A stretch of DNA of 11,924 nucleotides from Deltaproteobacteria bacterium (lineage in GTDB: Bacteria; Desulfobacterota; Deferrimicrobia; Deferrimicrobiales; Deferrimicrobiaceae), in contig JAGGAJ010000038.1 of NCBI GenBank assembly GCA_017889845.1, forward strand, positions 1 to 11,924, written 5' to 3'. The translations under genes and the position numbers were made by a program. Position 1 is the stretch's first letter. Each line of letters begins with the position of its first letter. Of the stretch, positions 1 to 7,988 are shown one piece after another. The notes beneath the pieces are model-generated. The model worked only from the letters and a program-made list of their open reading frames with translations, was not told the DNA's origin and searched no databases.

Positions 1-1152
<1,152 letters not shown>

Positions 1153-1227
1153 CCCGCGTTCCGGGGGACACCCCCCCGCCGCGTGCAAAATACCGTTTCC
1201 CAGTCTTTACAGTGCTTTTCCCGGGCC

Positions 1228-1256
1228 TTGACACCAGTACCAATTGCGGTTACTGT
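1228..1256 (+). promoter_or_regulatory. sigma70-like promoter for ispE (and probably spoVG, tRNA-Gln)
   Basis: A perfect -35 hexamer TTGACA (1228-1233) is followed after 17 bases by TACTGT (1251-1256), which keeps the three most important -10 positions (T, A and final T). The start of transcription would fall near 1262-1265. An imperfect dyad, CAGTACC (1235-1241) facing GG-T-TACTG (1248-1255, one unpaired T), fills the spacer and the -10 box and could be an operator. The promoter is seen by eye; the operator is a guess. Confidence 0.6.
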
Positions 1257-1272
1257 GGGATGAAAACAGCGT

Positions 1273-2151
1273 TTGAAAAGGCTTCCCTTGTGCGCAGCTG
1301 ACGCCGTTTCCTTCCTCGCTCCCGCCAAACTGAATCTCTCCCTGCAGGTTTTCGGAAGGCGTCCGGACGGGTACCACCACATCCGCTCCGTCATAGTGCC
1401 CGTGTCGCTGTACGACGAGGTGACGGTCGAAGAGGCCGCGGAAGGGATATCCGTGGAGTGCGACGACCCGTCGGTACCGACGGGCGAGGGGAACACGTGC
1501 CGGCGGGCGGCCGCCCTGTTCATGGAGTGGGCCGGGGCGCCTGCGGGGGTGCGGATCCGGCTCCGGAAGACGATCCCCGCCGAGGCGGGCCTGGGCGGGG
1601 GGAGTTCCGACGCCGCCACGACCCTGAAAGGGCTATCCGCCCTTACGGGAAAATGCCCGCCCCGGGACGTCCTGCTCGCGATGGCGGCCCGCGTCGGCGC
1701 CGACGTCCCGTTCTTCACCCTGGGGAGCGCGGCGCTCGTGGAGGGATTCGGGGAGCGCCTGACGGCGATCCCATGGGAGGTGCCGTTTCACGCCGTCATC
1801 GTGCGCCCGGCCTTCGGCCTGCCGACCCGGGATGGGTACGGGCGCCTCCGGAGGCCCCCGGGGGATCCGCCCCCTCCGGCGGAGATCCCGGCGTACCGGA
1901 CCCTCGGGGATGTGGCCGCGGCGCTGGGGAACGACTTCGAGGAGGCCTGGCGGGAGGATCGGCCGGAGATCGGGGAGATCAAGGGGGAACTCCTTGCGGC
2001 CGGGGCCCTCGCGGCGGGACTGTCCGGTAGCGGTTCGGCCGTGTTCGGCCTGTTCGCGTCGGCGGAGGCGGCGCGGGGGGCCCGGGGAAAGCTGCCGCCG
2101 GGAGGCGGCGGGGGAACGGGGCGACGGGTCTTCGTCGCGAGGAGCGTCTAA
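1273..2151 (+). CDS. ispE: 4-diphosphocytidyl-2-C-methyl-D-erythritol kinase IspE
   Basis: IspE is a GHMP-family kinase that phosphorylates CDP-methylerythritol with ATP in the non-mevalonate isoprenoid pathway. The 292-residue frame shows the N-terminal PAKLNL motif with the active-site lysine (K19), the glycine-rich ATP loop GLGGGSSDAA (106-115), the catalytic aspartate in GADVPFF (D144), and the third GHMP motif GLSGSGSAVFG near the C-terminus. The start is uncertain. TTG at 1273 gives the longest protein but has no clear ribosome site. TTG at 1288 has AAAAGG at 1276-1281 with a 6-base gap and gives a protein five residues shorter. No ATG or GTG is available in frame before the conserved region. 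spoVG follows 22 bases after the stop. Confidence 0.95.
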   Translation: MKRLPLCAADAVSFLAPAKLNLSLQVFGRRPDGYHHIRSVIVPVSLYDEVTVEEAAEGISVECDDPSVPTGEGNTCRRAAALFMEWAGAPAGVRIRLRKTIPAEAGLGGGSSDAATTLKGLSALTGKCPPRDVLLAMAARVGADVPFFTLGSAALVEGFGERLTAIPWEVPFHAVIVRPAFGLPTRDGYGRLRRPPGDPPPPAEIPAYRTLGDVAAALGNDFEEAWREDRPEIGEIKGELLAAGALAAGLSGSGSAVFGLFASAEAARGARGKLPPGGGGGTGRRVFVARSV

Positions 2152-2173
2152 CGACATCACAGGAGGTCTCTGG

Positions 2174-2461
2174 ATGCGGATCACCGAGGTGAAGGTTTTC
2201 CCCGTGTCGGACAACGACAAGCTCAAGGGGTACGCGACGATCGTCTTCGACGACTGCTTCGTCGTCCGCGACCTCAAGATCATCCAGGGGACCAATGGGC
2301 CGTTCGTCGCGATGCCGAGCAAGAAGACCAAGGACGGTACCTACCGGGACACGGCCCACCCCCTGAACAACGAGACGCGCCGGATGATCGAGGACGCGGT
2401 GATCGGCGAGTACGAACGGGCGACGGGCGCCGGCCTTGACGGTGTGGCGGCGGCCCGATAA
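2174..2461 (+). CDS. spoVG: SpoVG family nucleic-acid-binding regulator
   Basis: The 95-residue product matches the SpoVG family along its length, starting MRITEVKVFPV, with the conserved VFDDCFVVRDLKII strand region (about residues 25-38) and GPFVAMPSKK (41-50). SpoVG proteins bind DNA and RNA and act as regulators in Firmicutes; the role in non-sporulating bacteria is less clear. AGGAGG at 2161-2166 sits 7 bases before the ATG. The acidic/alanine tail after the core is short and variable in the family. It lies between ispE and tRNA-Gln and is probably cotranscribed with ispE, because no promoter is visible in the 22-base gap. Confidence 0.95.
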   Translation: MRITEVKVFPVSDNDKLKGYATIVFDDCFVVRDLKIIQGTNGPFVAMPSKKTKDGTYRDTAHPLNNETRRMIEDAVIGEYERATGAGLDGVAAAR

Positions 2462-2475
2462 GATTCCGGGTGCGC

Positions 2476-2549
2476 TGGGAGGTCGTCTAACGGCAGGACA
2501 GGGGCCTTTGGAGCCTCTAATGAAGGTTCGACCCCTTCCCTCCCAGCCA
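2476..2549 (+). tRNA. tRNA-Gln (anticodon UUG), CCA encoded
   Basis: The cloverleaf folds fully by hand. Acceptor TGGGAGG (2476-2482) pairs with CCTCCCA (2539-2545). The D stem GTCT/GGAC encloses AACGGCA. The anticodon stem GGGGC/GCCTC has one G-T pair and the loop CTTTGGA with anticodon TTG at 2508-2510. The variable loop is four bases, and the T stem GAAGG/CCTTC encloses TTCGACC. The discriminator is G (2546), as in other glutamine tRNAs, followed by an encoded CCA (2547-2549). It starts 14 bases after the spoVG stop, so it is likely released from a longer transcript by processing. Confidence 0.97.
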
Positions 2550-2585
2550 CGCGAGCACTCCGCGGTCCCCGGAACGCATTCCCTC

Positions 2586-2613
2586 TTGCCAACGCGCCCC
2601 CCTTCGGTATAAT
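2586..2613 (+). promoter_or_regulatory. sigma70-like promoter for prs
   Basis: A consensus -10 TATAAT (2608-2613) lies 16 bases after TTGCCA (2586-2591), which matches the -35 consensus at five of six positions. The start of transcription would be near 2620, leaving a leader of about 40 bases before prs. It sits just after tRNA-Gln and could drive prs, rplY and pth. No terminator is seen between the tRNA and this promoter. Confidence 0.7.
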
Positions 2614-2658
2614 GATTGGTCTTTTCGGCGGAGTGACCTCCTCCAACAGGGGAAGTGC

Positions 2659-3594
2659 GTGACGCGACTGAAGATTTTCACCGGGAACGCCCACCCGGAT
2701 CTCGCAAAGGAGATCTGCGCGTACCTATGCATCCCGCTGGGGTCCGCGCTGGTGAAGCGGTTCAGCGACGGCGAGATCAACGTGGAGATCCGGGACAACG
2801 TCCGCGGGGTGGACGTGTTCGTCATCCAGCCGACCAGCCCGCCGGTGAACGACCATCTGATGGAGCTGCTCATCCTGATGGACGCGCTGAAACGCGCATC
2901 CGCCAAGCGGGTGACGGCGGTACTGCCGTACTACGGGTACGCGCGGCAGGACCGGAAGGTCCTCCCCCGGGCCCCGATCACGGCGAAACTGATCGCGGAC
3001 CTGCTCACGGCGGCGGGGGTCTCCCGGATGCTGACCATGGACCTGCACGCGGGGCAGATCCAGGGTTTCTTCAACATCCCGGTAGACCACCTGTACTCCG
3101 CCCCGGTGATGCTGGAACACATCAAGGCGAACTACGGCAACGACATCGTGGTGGTGTCCCCCGACGCCGGCGGCGTGGAGCGGGCCCGGGCGTTCGCCAA
3201 GCGGCTGAACGCATCCCTGGCGATCATTGACAAGCGACGGCTGGGACCGAACGTGGCCGAGGTGATGAACATCATCGGGGAAGTCGAGGGGAAGACGGCG
3301 ATCCTGCTCGACGACATGGTGGACACGGCGGGGACGCTCGCACAGTCCGCCGACGCCCTCAGGAGAAAGGGGGCGCGGCGCATCTATGCCTGCGCCACCC
3401 ACGGCGTGCTCTCCGGGCCCGCCATCGATCGGCTGGAGAAGTCGGAGATCGAGGAACTCGTCATCACGAACACCATCCCGCTGGGGCGGAAGGCGGAGTG
3501 CGGGAAGATCCGGGTCCTTTCCGTGGCCCCCCTGCTGGGTGAAGCGATCAAGAGGATCCACTTCCAGGATTCGGTAAGCTCCCTGTTCGTCTAG
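2659..3594 (+). CDS. prs: Ribose-phosphate pyrophosphokinase (PRPP synthase)
   Basis: The enzyme transfers pyrophosphate from ATP to ribose 5-phosphate to make PRPP for purine, pyrimidine, histidine, tryptophan and NAD synthesis. The 311-residue length is typical of class I enzymes. Visible are the N-terminal FTGNAHPDLA, SDGEINVEI, the catalytic flexible-loop region PYYGYARQDRK (from residue 90), the metal-binding DLHAGQIQGFF (from residue 128, H130), and the PRPP-binding loop DDMVDTAGT (218-226). The start is GTG, with AGGGGAAG upstream. It has its own promoter in the gap after tRNA-Gln and is followed by rplY after 12 bases. Confidence 0.97.
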   Translation: MTRLKIFTGNAHPDLAKEICAYLCIPLGSALVKRFSDGEINVEIRDNVRGVDVFVIQPTSPPVNDHLMELLILMDALKRASAKRVTAVLPYYGYARQDRKVLPRAPITAKLIADLLTAAGVSRMLTMDLHAGQIQGFFNIPVDHLYSAPVMLEHIKANYGNDIVVVSPDAGGVERARAFAKRLNASLAIIDKRRLGPNVAEVMNIIGEVEGKTAILLDDMVDTAGTLAQSADALRRKGARRIYACATHGVLSGPAIDRLEKSEIEELVITNTIPLGRKAECGKIRVLSVAPLLGEAIKRIHFQDSVSSLFV

Positions 3595-3606
3595 GAGGAG
3601 AACGCG

Positions 3607-4266
3607 ATGGCCATGATGGATCTGGCGGCGGTGCGCCGCCGCGACGGCGGAAAAGAGATCAACCGGAAACGCCGCGCCGGGGGGAAGGTGCCCGGCGTCA
3701 TCTACGGGAAGGGTCTCGAGACCCGGTCCCTGGAGTTCGACCGGAAGTCCCTCGAGAAGTTCCTCGCCACGGCACGCCACGGGACGGTGGTGGTGAAGAT
3801 GACTGTGACGGACGACGCAGGCGGGAAGGAATCGTACGCGGTCCTGAAGGAGGTGCAGACGCACCCTCTCTCCGACCGGGTGACCCACGTGGACTTCTAC
3901 GAGGTGGCCCTCGGCCAGAAGTTCCGGGTCGAGATCCCGCTCCGGGTCCGGGGGAAGGCAGCGGGGATCGAGATGGGCGGCATCCTCGAGGTGATCACCC
4001 GCAGCCTCGAGGTGGAGTGCACGCCGGACAGCGTTCCCGAGTTCATCGAGGTCGACGTGACGGCGCTGGGGATCGGCCAGTCGCTGCACCTCGGGGATCT
4101 CCGGTTCCCGGCGGGCGTGGTCCCGACGGAGAAGGACCTGCGGATGACGGTGGCGGCGGTGAACGCCCCGAAGGCGGAGGCCGTGCCCGTCGTGGCGGCG
4201 GAGGGCGAGGCCGCAGAGGGCGCCAGCGTGGCGGAAGCCGCCGGCAAGAAGGAAGAAGAGGAGTAA
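3607..4266 (+). CDS. rplY: 50S ribosomal protein L25, CTC/TL5 type
   Basis: This protein binds 5S rRNA in the large subunit. The 219 residues fit the two-domain CTC/TL5 form: an N-terminal L25 domain (about residues 5-95, with the GGKVPGVIYGKGLE loop and the THVDFYEV strand) and a C-terminal beta domain (about 100-190, with EIPLRVRGKA and LEVECTPDSVPEFIEVDV). A low-complexity Ala/Glu tail follows and ends in KKEEEE. AGGAGG (3593-3598), overlapping the prs stop, lies 8 bases before the ATG. ATG codons at 3607, 3613 and 3616 are all in frame; the first fits the ribosome site best. Its stop is directly followed by pth. Confidence 0.96.
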   Translation: MAMMDLAAVRRRDGGKEINRKRRAGGKVPGVIYGKGLETRSLEFDRKSLEKFLATARHGTVVVKMTVTDDAGGKESYAVLKEVQTHPLSDRVTHVDFYEVALGQKFRVEIPLRVRGKAAGIEMGGILEVITRSLEVECTPDSVPEFIEVDVTALGIGQSLHLGDLRFPAGVVPTEKDLRMTVAAVNAPKAEAVPVVAAEGEAAEGASVAEAAGKKEEEE

Positions 4267-4272
4267 CCCCCC

Positions 4273-4950
4273 ACGCGACTGATCGTCGGACTGGGGAACC
4301 CGGGCCGCCGGTACGCCGCGACGCTGCACAACGCGGGATTCCGGGCGGTCGACCGTCTCGCCGGCTCGCTGGGAGCGAAGTGGCGGATCGCCGGGCAGTC
4401 CCTTCTCGGGACCGGAGAGGTGGAGGGGCGAGGGGTAGTCCTCGCCAAGCCGCAGACGTTCATGAACCTGTCCGGCACGGCGGTGGCCGCCCTGTTCCGG
4501 AAGCATTGCGGGGAGCCCGGGGACCTGGTGGTCGTCCACGACGACCTGGATCTGCCGCCGGGGACGGTACGCCTGAAGCGCGGAGGGGGCACGGCCGGCC
4601 ACAACGGCCTGCGCTCACTGAAGGAGCAACTCGGGAACGCCGACTTCCTGAGGATCCGGGTGGGGGTGGGACGCCCCCCCCCGGGGGTAGATCCGGCCGA
4701 CTACGTGCTCGCGCCCCCGGCCCCAGAGGACCGCGAGGCGTTCGAGGAGGCGGTGGGCGCCGCCTGCGAGGCGGCCCTGGACATCGCCCGGCTCGGTTTC
4801 GACAAGGCCATGACGCGCCGGAACCAGAAGGCGCGAAAACCCCCCACGGAATCCCCGGGGGGGAACATACTCCTTGCTCCCGGCGGCAAGACCGGGGGCT
4901 CGATCAGCCGAAAGGAGGCTAGGCCGCACGATGACAGCGAAGAGGTATGA
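4273..4950 (+). CDS. pth: Peptidyl-tRNA hydrolase, with a non-standard ACG start
   Basis: Pth cleaves peptidyl-tRNAs that fall off ribosomes. The conserved N-terminus RLIVGLGNPGRRY is encoded immediately after rplY, but between the in-frame rplY stop (4264-4266) and this motif the only codons are CCC CCC ACG. ACG at 4273 aligns with the usual initiator and has GAGGAG (4258-4263) 9 bases upstream. The first in-frame GTG, at 4420, would remove the active site and is not credible. Counting ACG as residue 1, the expected catalytic His is H19 (TLHNAGF), the substrate Asn N9, and the Asp D90 in VVVHDDLDLPPG; GHNGLRSL follows. At 225 residues it is some 30 longer than E. coli Pth, with a loose basic/glycine tail. 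Its last 20 bases overlap rpsF. Confidence 0.9.
   Translation, partial: TRLIVGLGNPGRRYAATLHNAGFRAVDRLAGSLGAKWRIAGQSLLGTGEVEGRGVVLAKPQTFMNLSGTAVAALFRKHCGEPGDLVVVHDDLDLPPGTVRLKRGGGTAGHNGLRSLKEQLGNADFLRIRVGVGRPPPGVDPADYVLAPPAPEDREAFEEAVGAACEAALDIARLGFDKAMTRRNQKARKPPTESPGGNILLAPGGKTGGSISRKEARPHDDSEEV
4876..4920 (+). promoter_or_regulatory. possible structured leader before rpsF
   Basis: Two adjacent hairpins can be drawn in front of rpsF, inside the pth tail. GCTCCCGG (4876-4883) pairs with CCGGGGGC (4892-4899) around an 8-base loop. AGCC (4906-4909) pairs with GGCT (4917-4920) around GAAAGGA, partly hiding the AGGAGG ribosome site (4913-4918). S6:S18 is known to bind a structured mRNA element ahead of rpsF in many bacteria. 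Whether this is that element cannot be settled by eye, and GC-rich DNA makes chance hairpins common. Confidence 0.3.
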
Positions 4951-5323
4951 GACCGCCATCCTGTTCGAACCCGAACTCCCGGAGGACGCGAGGAAGGAGT
5001 TCCTCGCCAAGCTCTCCGCGGTGGTCGCGGGCTACAAGGGCGAGGTCCTGAAGACGGACGACTGGGGCAACCGGAAGCTCGCCTACCCGATCCGCAAGAA
5101 GTCCAACGCCTTCTACACCTTCCTCGTCTACACCGGGAGCCGCGGCGTCGTCGAGGAGGTGGAGCGCAACATCAAGATATTCGACGGGATCCTCCGTTTC
5201 CTCACCACCGTCCACACAACCGAGCTGAAACCCAAGGCCGCTGCCGCCCCCGCCGAGGGGGAAGCCCCGGCGACGCCGGCAGCGCCCGCGCCCGAGGCAC
5301 CCTCAGCCCCCTCGGCGGAGTGA
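4931..5323 (+). CDS. rpsF: 30S ribosomal protein S6
   Basis: S6 pairs with S18 on the platform of the small subunit. The 130-residue product begins MTAKRYETAILFEPEL and carries the single ferredoxin-like domain over about residues 5-96, with DWGNRKLAYPIRKKSNAFY (45-63) as the clearest family signature. A tail of about 30 residues follows, made almost only of Ala, Pro and Glu, which is common in GC-rich genomes. AAAGGAGG (4911-4918) lies 12 bases before the ATG, somewhat far. The gene overlaps the end of pth by 20 bases, so the two are likely translated from one message. ssb follows after 24 bases. Confidence 0.97.
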   Translation: MTAKRYETAILFEPELPEDARKEFLAKLSAVVAGYKGEVLKTDDWGNRKLAYPIRKKSNAFYTFLVYTGSRGVVEEVERNIKIFDGILRFLTTVHTTELKPKAAAAPAEGEAPATPAAPAPEAPSAPSAE

Positions 5324-5347
5324 GGGCTCCGGGAAGGGAGGTATGCG

Positions 5348-5749
5348 ATGGTCTCCGTAAACCGCGTCATCCTCGCGGGGCGCCTCACGCGAGATCCGGA
5401 AACGCGCTTCACCCCGGCGGGGACGGCCGTGACCGGCTTCTCCCTGGCGGTGAACCGCCGGTACAAGCTGAACAACGAGGTCAAGGAAGAGGTCTCCTTC
5501 TTCGACATCGTCGTGTTCGGCAAGCAGGGGGAGAATTGCGCCGAGTACCTCTCGAAGGGGCGGCCCGTGCTCGTCGAGGGCCGCCTGAAGCAGCGCAGCT
5601 GGGAGTCCGACGGCGTGAAGCGGAGCAAGGTCGAGGTCGTGGCCGACAACGTCCAGTTCCTGGGAAGCCCGCGCGGCGCATCCGCCGAGGGGGCGCCGGG
5701 GGCGGGGCCCGCACCGGAAGCACCAACGGACGACGACATCCCGTTCTGA
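5348..5749 (+). CDS. ssb: Single-stranded DNA-binding protein
   Basis: SSB coats single-stranded DNA in replication, repair and recombination and recruits partners through its tail. The 133 residues hold an OB-fold (about 1-108: SVNRVILAGRLTRDPETRFT, then FFDIVVFGKQGENCAEYLSKGRPVLVEGRL) and a short Gly/Ala/Pro linker, ending in the acidic partner-binding tip DDDIPF. The linker is shorter than in E. coli SSB. GGGAGG ends 7 bases before the ATG. Its place between rpsF and rpsR matches the rpsF-ssb-rpsR operon known from Bacillus and others; in E. coli the SSB relative priB takes this slot. Confidence 0.97.
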   Translation: MVSVNRVILAGRLTRDPETRFTPAGTAVTGFSLAVNRRYKLNNEVKEEVSFFDIVVFGKQGENCAEYLSKGRPVLVEGRLKQRSWESDGVKRSKVEVVADNVQFLGSPRGASAEGAPGAGPAPEAPTDDDIPF

Positions 5750-5786
5750 AACAGACACGGAGAGGAACAAAAGGAGGAAGGAACCG

Positions 5787-6074
5787 ATGAGCACCCCGTA
5801 CAAGCCCCGCCCCGACCGCGCCCGGGACGACCGCGGCCCCGGAGGGAAGAAGCGGTACGTGCGGAAGAAGTTCTGCCGCTTCTGCGCGGAGAAGGAACTC
5901 CAGATCGATTACAAGAACGCCTACATGATAAAGCAGTTCGTCTCCGAGCGCGGCAAGATCGTCCCGCGGCGCATCACCGGGAACTGCGCGAAGCACCAGC
6001 GGAAGCTGACGGTGGAGATCAAGAAGGCGCGCGTCGTCGCGCTGATCCCCTTCACCGCCACCCAGGTCCGGTAA
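5787..6074 (+). CDS. rpsR: 30S ribosomal protein S18, zinc-binding (C+) type
   Basis: S18 binds 16S rRNA together with S6. The 95-residue protein has a basic, disordered N-terminus (1-28) and then the conserved core IDYKNAYMIKQFVSERGKIVPRR. It keeps a four-ligand metal site: CRFC (C30, C33) and CAKH (C67, H70). Many bacteria carry S18 without these residues, so this is the zinc-dependent form. AGGAGG (5772-5777) lies 9 bases before the ATG. rplI starts 11 bases after the stop. Confidence 0.97.
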   Translation: MSTPYKPRPDRARDDRGPGGKKRYVRKKFCRFCAEKELQIDYKNAYMIKQFVSERGKIVPRRITGNCAKHQRKLTVEIKKARVVALIPFTATQVR

Positions 6075-6085
6075 GGGGTGCGGCG

Positions 6086-6532
6086 ATGAAAGTCATCCTG
6101 CGCGAGGACGTCGAGAAACTGGGGAAGGCCGGCGAGGTGGTCAAGGTCGCCGACGGCTACGGGAGGAACTTCCTGATCCCGCGGCGGCTGGCCGTCCTGG
6201 CGGACGTGCGGAACATGAAGGCGCTCGAGCACGAACGGCGGGTGATCGAGACGCGGGCGAAGAAGGACCGCAAGGGCGCCGCGGCGGCGGCCGAACGGCT
6301 CGCGGCCGTGTCCCTCACCATCCCGGCGAAGGCGGGGGAGGAGGGGAGGCTGTTCGGCGCCGTCACTTCGCGGGACATCGCGGAGGCGCTGGAAAAGGCG
6401 GGGGTGCCGGTGGACCGGAAGACGATCCAGCTCCCCGATCCCATCAAGCAGGTGGGGGACTACAAGGTGAAGGTCCGCGTGGCGGCCGACATCGTCCCCG
6501 AGGTCTCCGTCCGCGTAGTGCCCGAATCGTAA
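6086..6532 (+). CDS. rplI: 50S ribosomal protein L9
   Basis: L9 reaches from the large subunit and limits frame slipping on polysomes. The 148-residue length is standard. The N-terminal domain (1-52) shows MKVILREDVEKLGKAGEVVKVADGYGRNFLIPRRLA. A long charged helix follows (about 50-75), and then the C-terminal domain with GRLFGAVTSRDIAEAL (about 90-105) and the closing VRVVPES. AAGGGG overlaps the end of rpsR, with a 7-base gap to the ATG. dnaB follows after 52 bases, with no promoter I could recognise in the gap. Confidence 0.97.
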   Translation: MKVILREDVEKLGKAGEVVKVADGYGRNFLIPRRLAVLADVRNMKALEHERRVIETRAKKDRKGAAAAAERLAAVSLTIPAKAGEEGRLFGAVTSRDIAEALEKAGVPVDRKTIQLPDPIKQVGDYKVKVRVAADIVPEVSVRVVPES

Positions 6533-6584
6533 GGCACCCGACCGCAACCGGAAACCCGCTGCATTCCCCGGACGGGAGGCGTCG

Positions 6585-7970
6585 ATGAACGGAACCCGAA
6601 ACCCCCAGCCAGCCGGAAGCGACGCCTCCCTGCTCCGGGTTCCCCCCCACAACCTCCACGCGGAGCAGGCCGTCCTCGCCTCCGTGCTGCTGAACAACGA
6701 GCTGATGAGCGGCGTCCTGGAGATCCTCCGAGCGGAGGACTTCTACCAGGGCGCGCACCGGACGCTGTTCGGGGTGATGGTCGACCTGTACGAGAAGGGC
6801 CGGCCGATCGACCAGCTGACTCTCTCCGCCGTGCTGTCGGACCGCGGGACGGTGCAGCAGGTGGGGGGGCTCGCCTACCTCTCCGAGATCGTCACCTCCG
6901 TCCCCCTCTCCGCCAACGCCTCGGACTACGCCCGTATCGTCAAGGAGAAGGCGATCCTCCGCCGGACGATCGCCGCCACCCAGGAGATCTCCGCCGCCGC
7001 CTTCCAGGGTCCCGGGGACCTCGACGACTTCCTCGACCGCACCGAGCAGGCCATCTTCGCCCTGGCGGAGGAGAAGATCCGGCCGTCGTACTTCTCCATG
7101 ACCGAGATGGCGCGGGAGGCGATGAAGGACATCGAGCAGCTCTACGAGCGGAAGGAGCGGATCACCGGCGTCCCCACCGGGTTCGTCGACCTCGACAACG
7201 TCACGTCGGGGTTCCAGCGGTCGGACATGATCGTGGTGGCCGCCCGACCCGGGATGGGGAAGACATCCCTGTGCCTCAACGTTGCCGTGAACGCCGCCAC
7301 CCGCCACAAGATCCCGGTGGCGATCTTCTCGCTGGAGATGAGCCGGCAGCAGCTGGCGATGCGGATGATCTGCTCGGAGGCGCGCGTCAACTTCCAGCGA
7401 CTCCGGACGGGGGCGCTCGGGCAGGACGAGGTGAACCGCCTGGTGGCGGCGGTGGGGAAGCTGTCGGAGGCGCCGATCTACACGGACGACTCGGGGACCC
7501 TGTCGGCCATCGAGCTGCGGGCGAAGGCGCGGCGGCTGCAGAAGGAGCGCGGGATCGGAATGGTCATCCTGGACTACCTGCAGCTCATGCGGGGCTCGAA
7601 CACCCGCGGGAACAGCGACAACCGGGTCCAGGAGATCTCCGAGATCTCTCGCTCCCTGAAGGCCCTGGCCAAGGAACTCCGGGTTCCCGTGGTCGCCATC
7701 TCGCAGCTGAACCGCGGGGTGGAGAACCGCGCCGACAAGCGCCCCCAGATGTCGGACCTTCGCGAAAGCGGGGCGATCGAACAGGACAGCGACCTGATCC
7801 TGTTCGTCTACCGGGAGGAGATGTACAGCAAGGACAAGACGGCACAGGAGGACAAGGGCGTCGCCGAGGTGATCGTCGGGAAGAACCGGAACGGCCCGAT
7901 GCGCGACCTCAAGCTCGCCTTCCTCGCCCAGTACACCCGCTTCGAGGACCTGGCCCAGGACTACGAATGA
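6585..7970 (+). CDS. dnaB: Replicative DNA helicase DnaB
   Basis: DnaB is the hexameric helicase that unwinds DNA ahead of the replication fork. The 461 residues contain the N-terminal domain (about 18-120: PPHNLHAEQAVLASVLL, AHRTLFGVMVDLYEKG), a linker, and the RecA-like domain with Walker A RPGMGKT (221-227), the H1a-like IFSLEMSR, Walker B VILDYLQLM (327-335), and the C-terminal KNRNGP and LAFLAQYTRFEDL. No intein interrupts the usual insertion points. GGGAGG lies a few bases before the ATG. The last 20 codons are repeated at 10559-10618, next to thiD. The final codons (TAC GAA TGA) are less GC-rich than the matching ones in the orphan copy (TTC GAG TAG), so the present 3' end may have been supplied by the inserted block. 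Confidence 0.98.
   Translation: MNGTRNPQPAGSDASLLRVPPHNLHAEQAVLASVLLNNELMSGVLEILRAEDFYQGAHRTLFGVMVDLYEKGRPIDQLTLSAVLSDRGTVQQVGGLAYLSEIVTSVPLSANASDYARIVKEKAILRRTIAATQEISAAAFQGPGDLDDFLDRTEQAIFALAEEKIRPSYFSMTEMAREAMKDIEQLYERKERITGVPTGFVDLDNVTSGFQRSDMIVVAARPGMGKTSLCLNVAVNAATRHKIPVAIFSLEMSRQQLAMRMICSEARVNFQRLRTGALGQDEVNRLVAAVGKLSEAPIYTDDSGTLSAIELRAKARRLQKERGIGMVILDYLQLMRGSNTRGNSDNRVQEISEISRSLKALAKELRVPVVAISQLNRGVENRADKRPQMSDLRESGAIEQDSDLILFVYREEMYSKDKTAQEDKGVAEVIVGKNRNGPMRDLKLAFLAQYTRFEDLAQDYE
7911..7970 (+). repeat. direct repeat, left copy: last 20 codons of dnaB (attL-like)
   Basis: This 60-base stretch matches 10559-10618 in the same orientation, with 7 differences. Positions 7927-7962 are identical over 36 bases to 10575-10610. 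Both copies encode a DnaB tail ending in a stop (LAFLAQYTRFEDLAQDYE here). The core contains a small palindrome, CCTGG-C-CCAGG (7949-7959). The two copies flank the AT-rich block exactly, as attachment sites would. Confidence 0.85.
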
Positions 7971-7988
7971 CTCTTAATTCTAGTTGCC

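Noticed and set aside
1163..1175. GGGGG-ACA-CCCCC hairpin after clpB as a terminator
   Set aside because: The loop is only three bases and no run of T follows; it looks like a chance pairing of G and C runs.
1260..1301. A 13-codon ATG frame (MKTAFEKASLVRS) right at the predicted ispE transcript start, a possible leader peptide
   Set aside because: There is no ribosome site before it and it overlaps the ispE start in another frame; nothing supports translation.
2725..4602. A very long open frame on the minus strand across prs and rplY
   Set aside because: It lies opposite two clearly conserved genes, its translation is rich in His/Arg/Pro/Gly without any recognisable domain, and long antisense frames are expected in DNA this rich in G and C.
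6585..7970. Intein in dnaB
   Set aside because: The protein is of normal length and the Walker A and B regions are uninterrupted.
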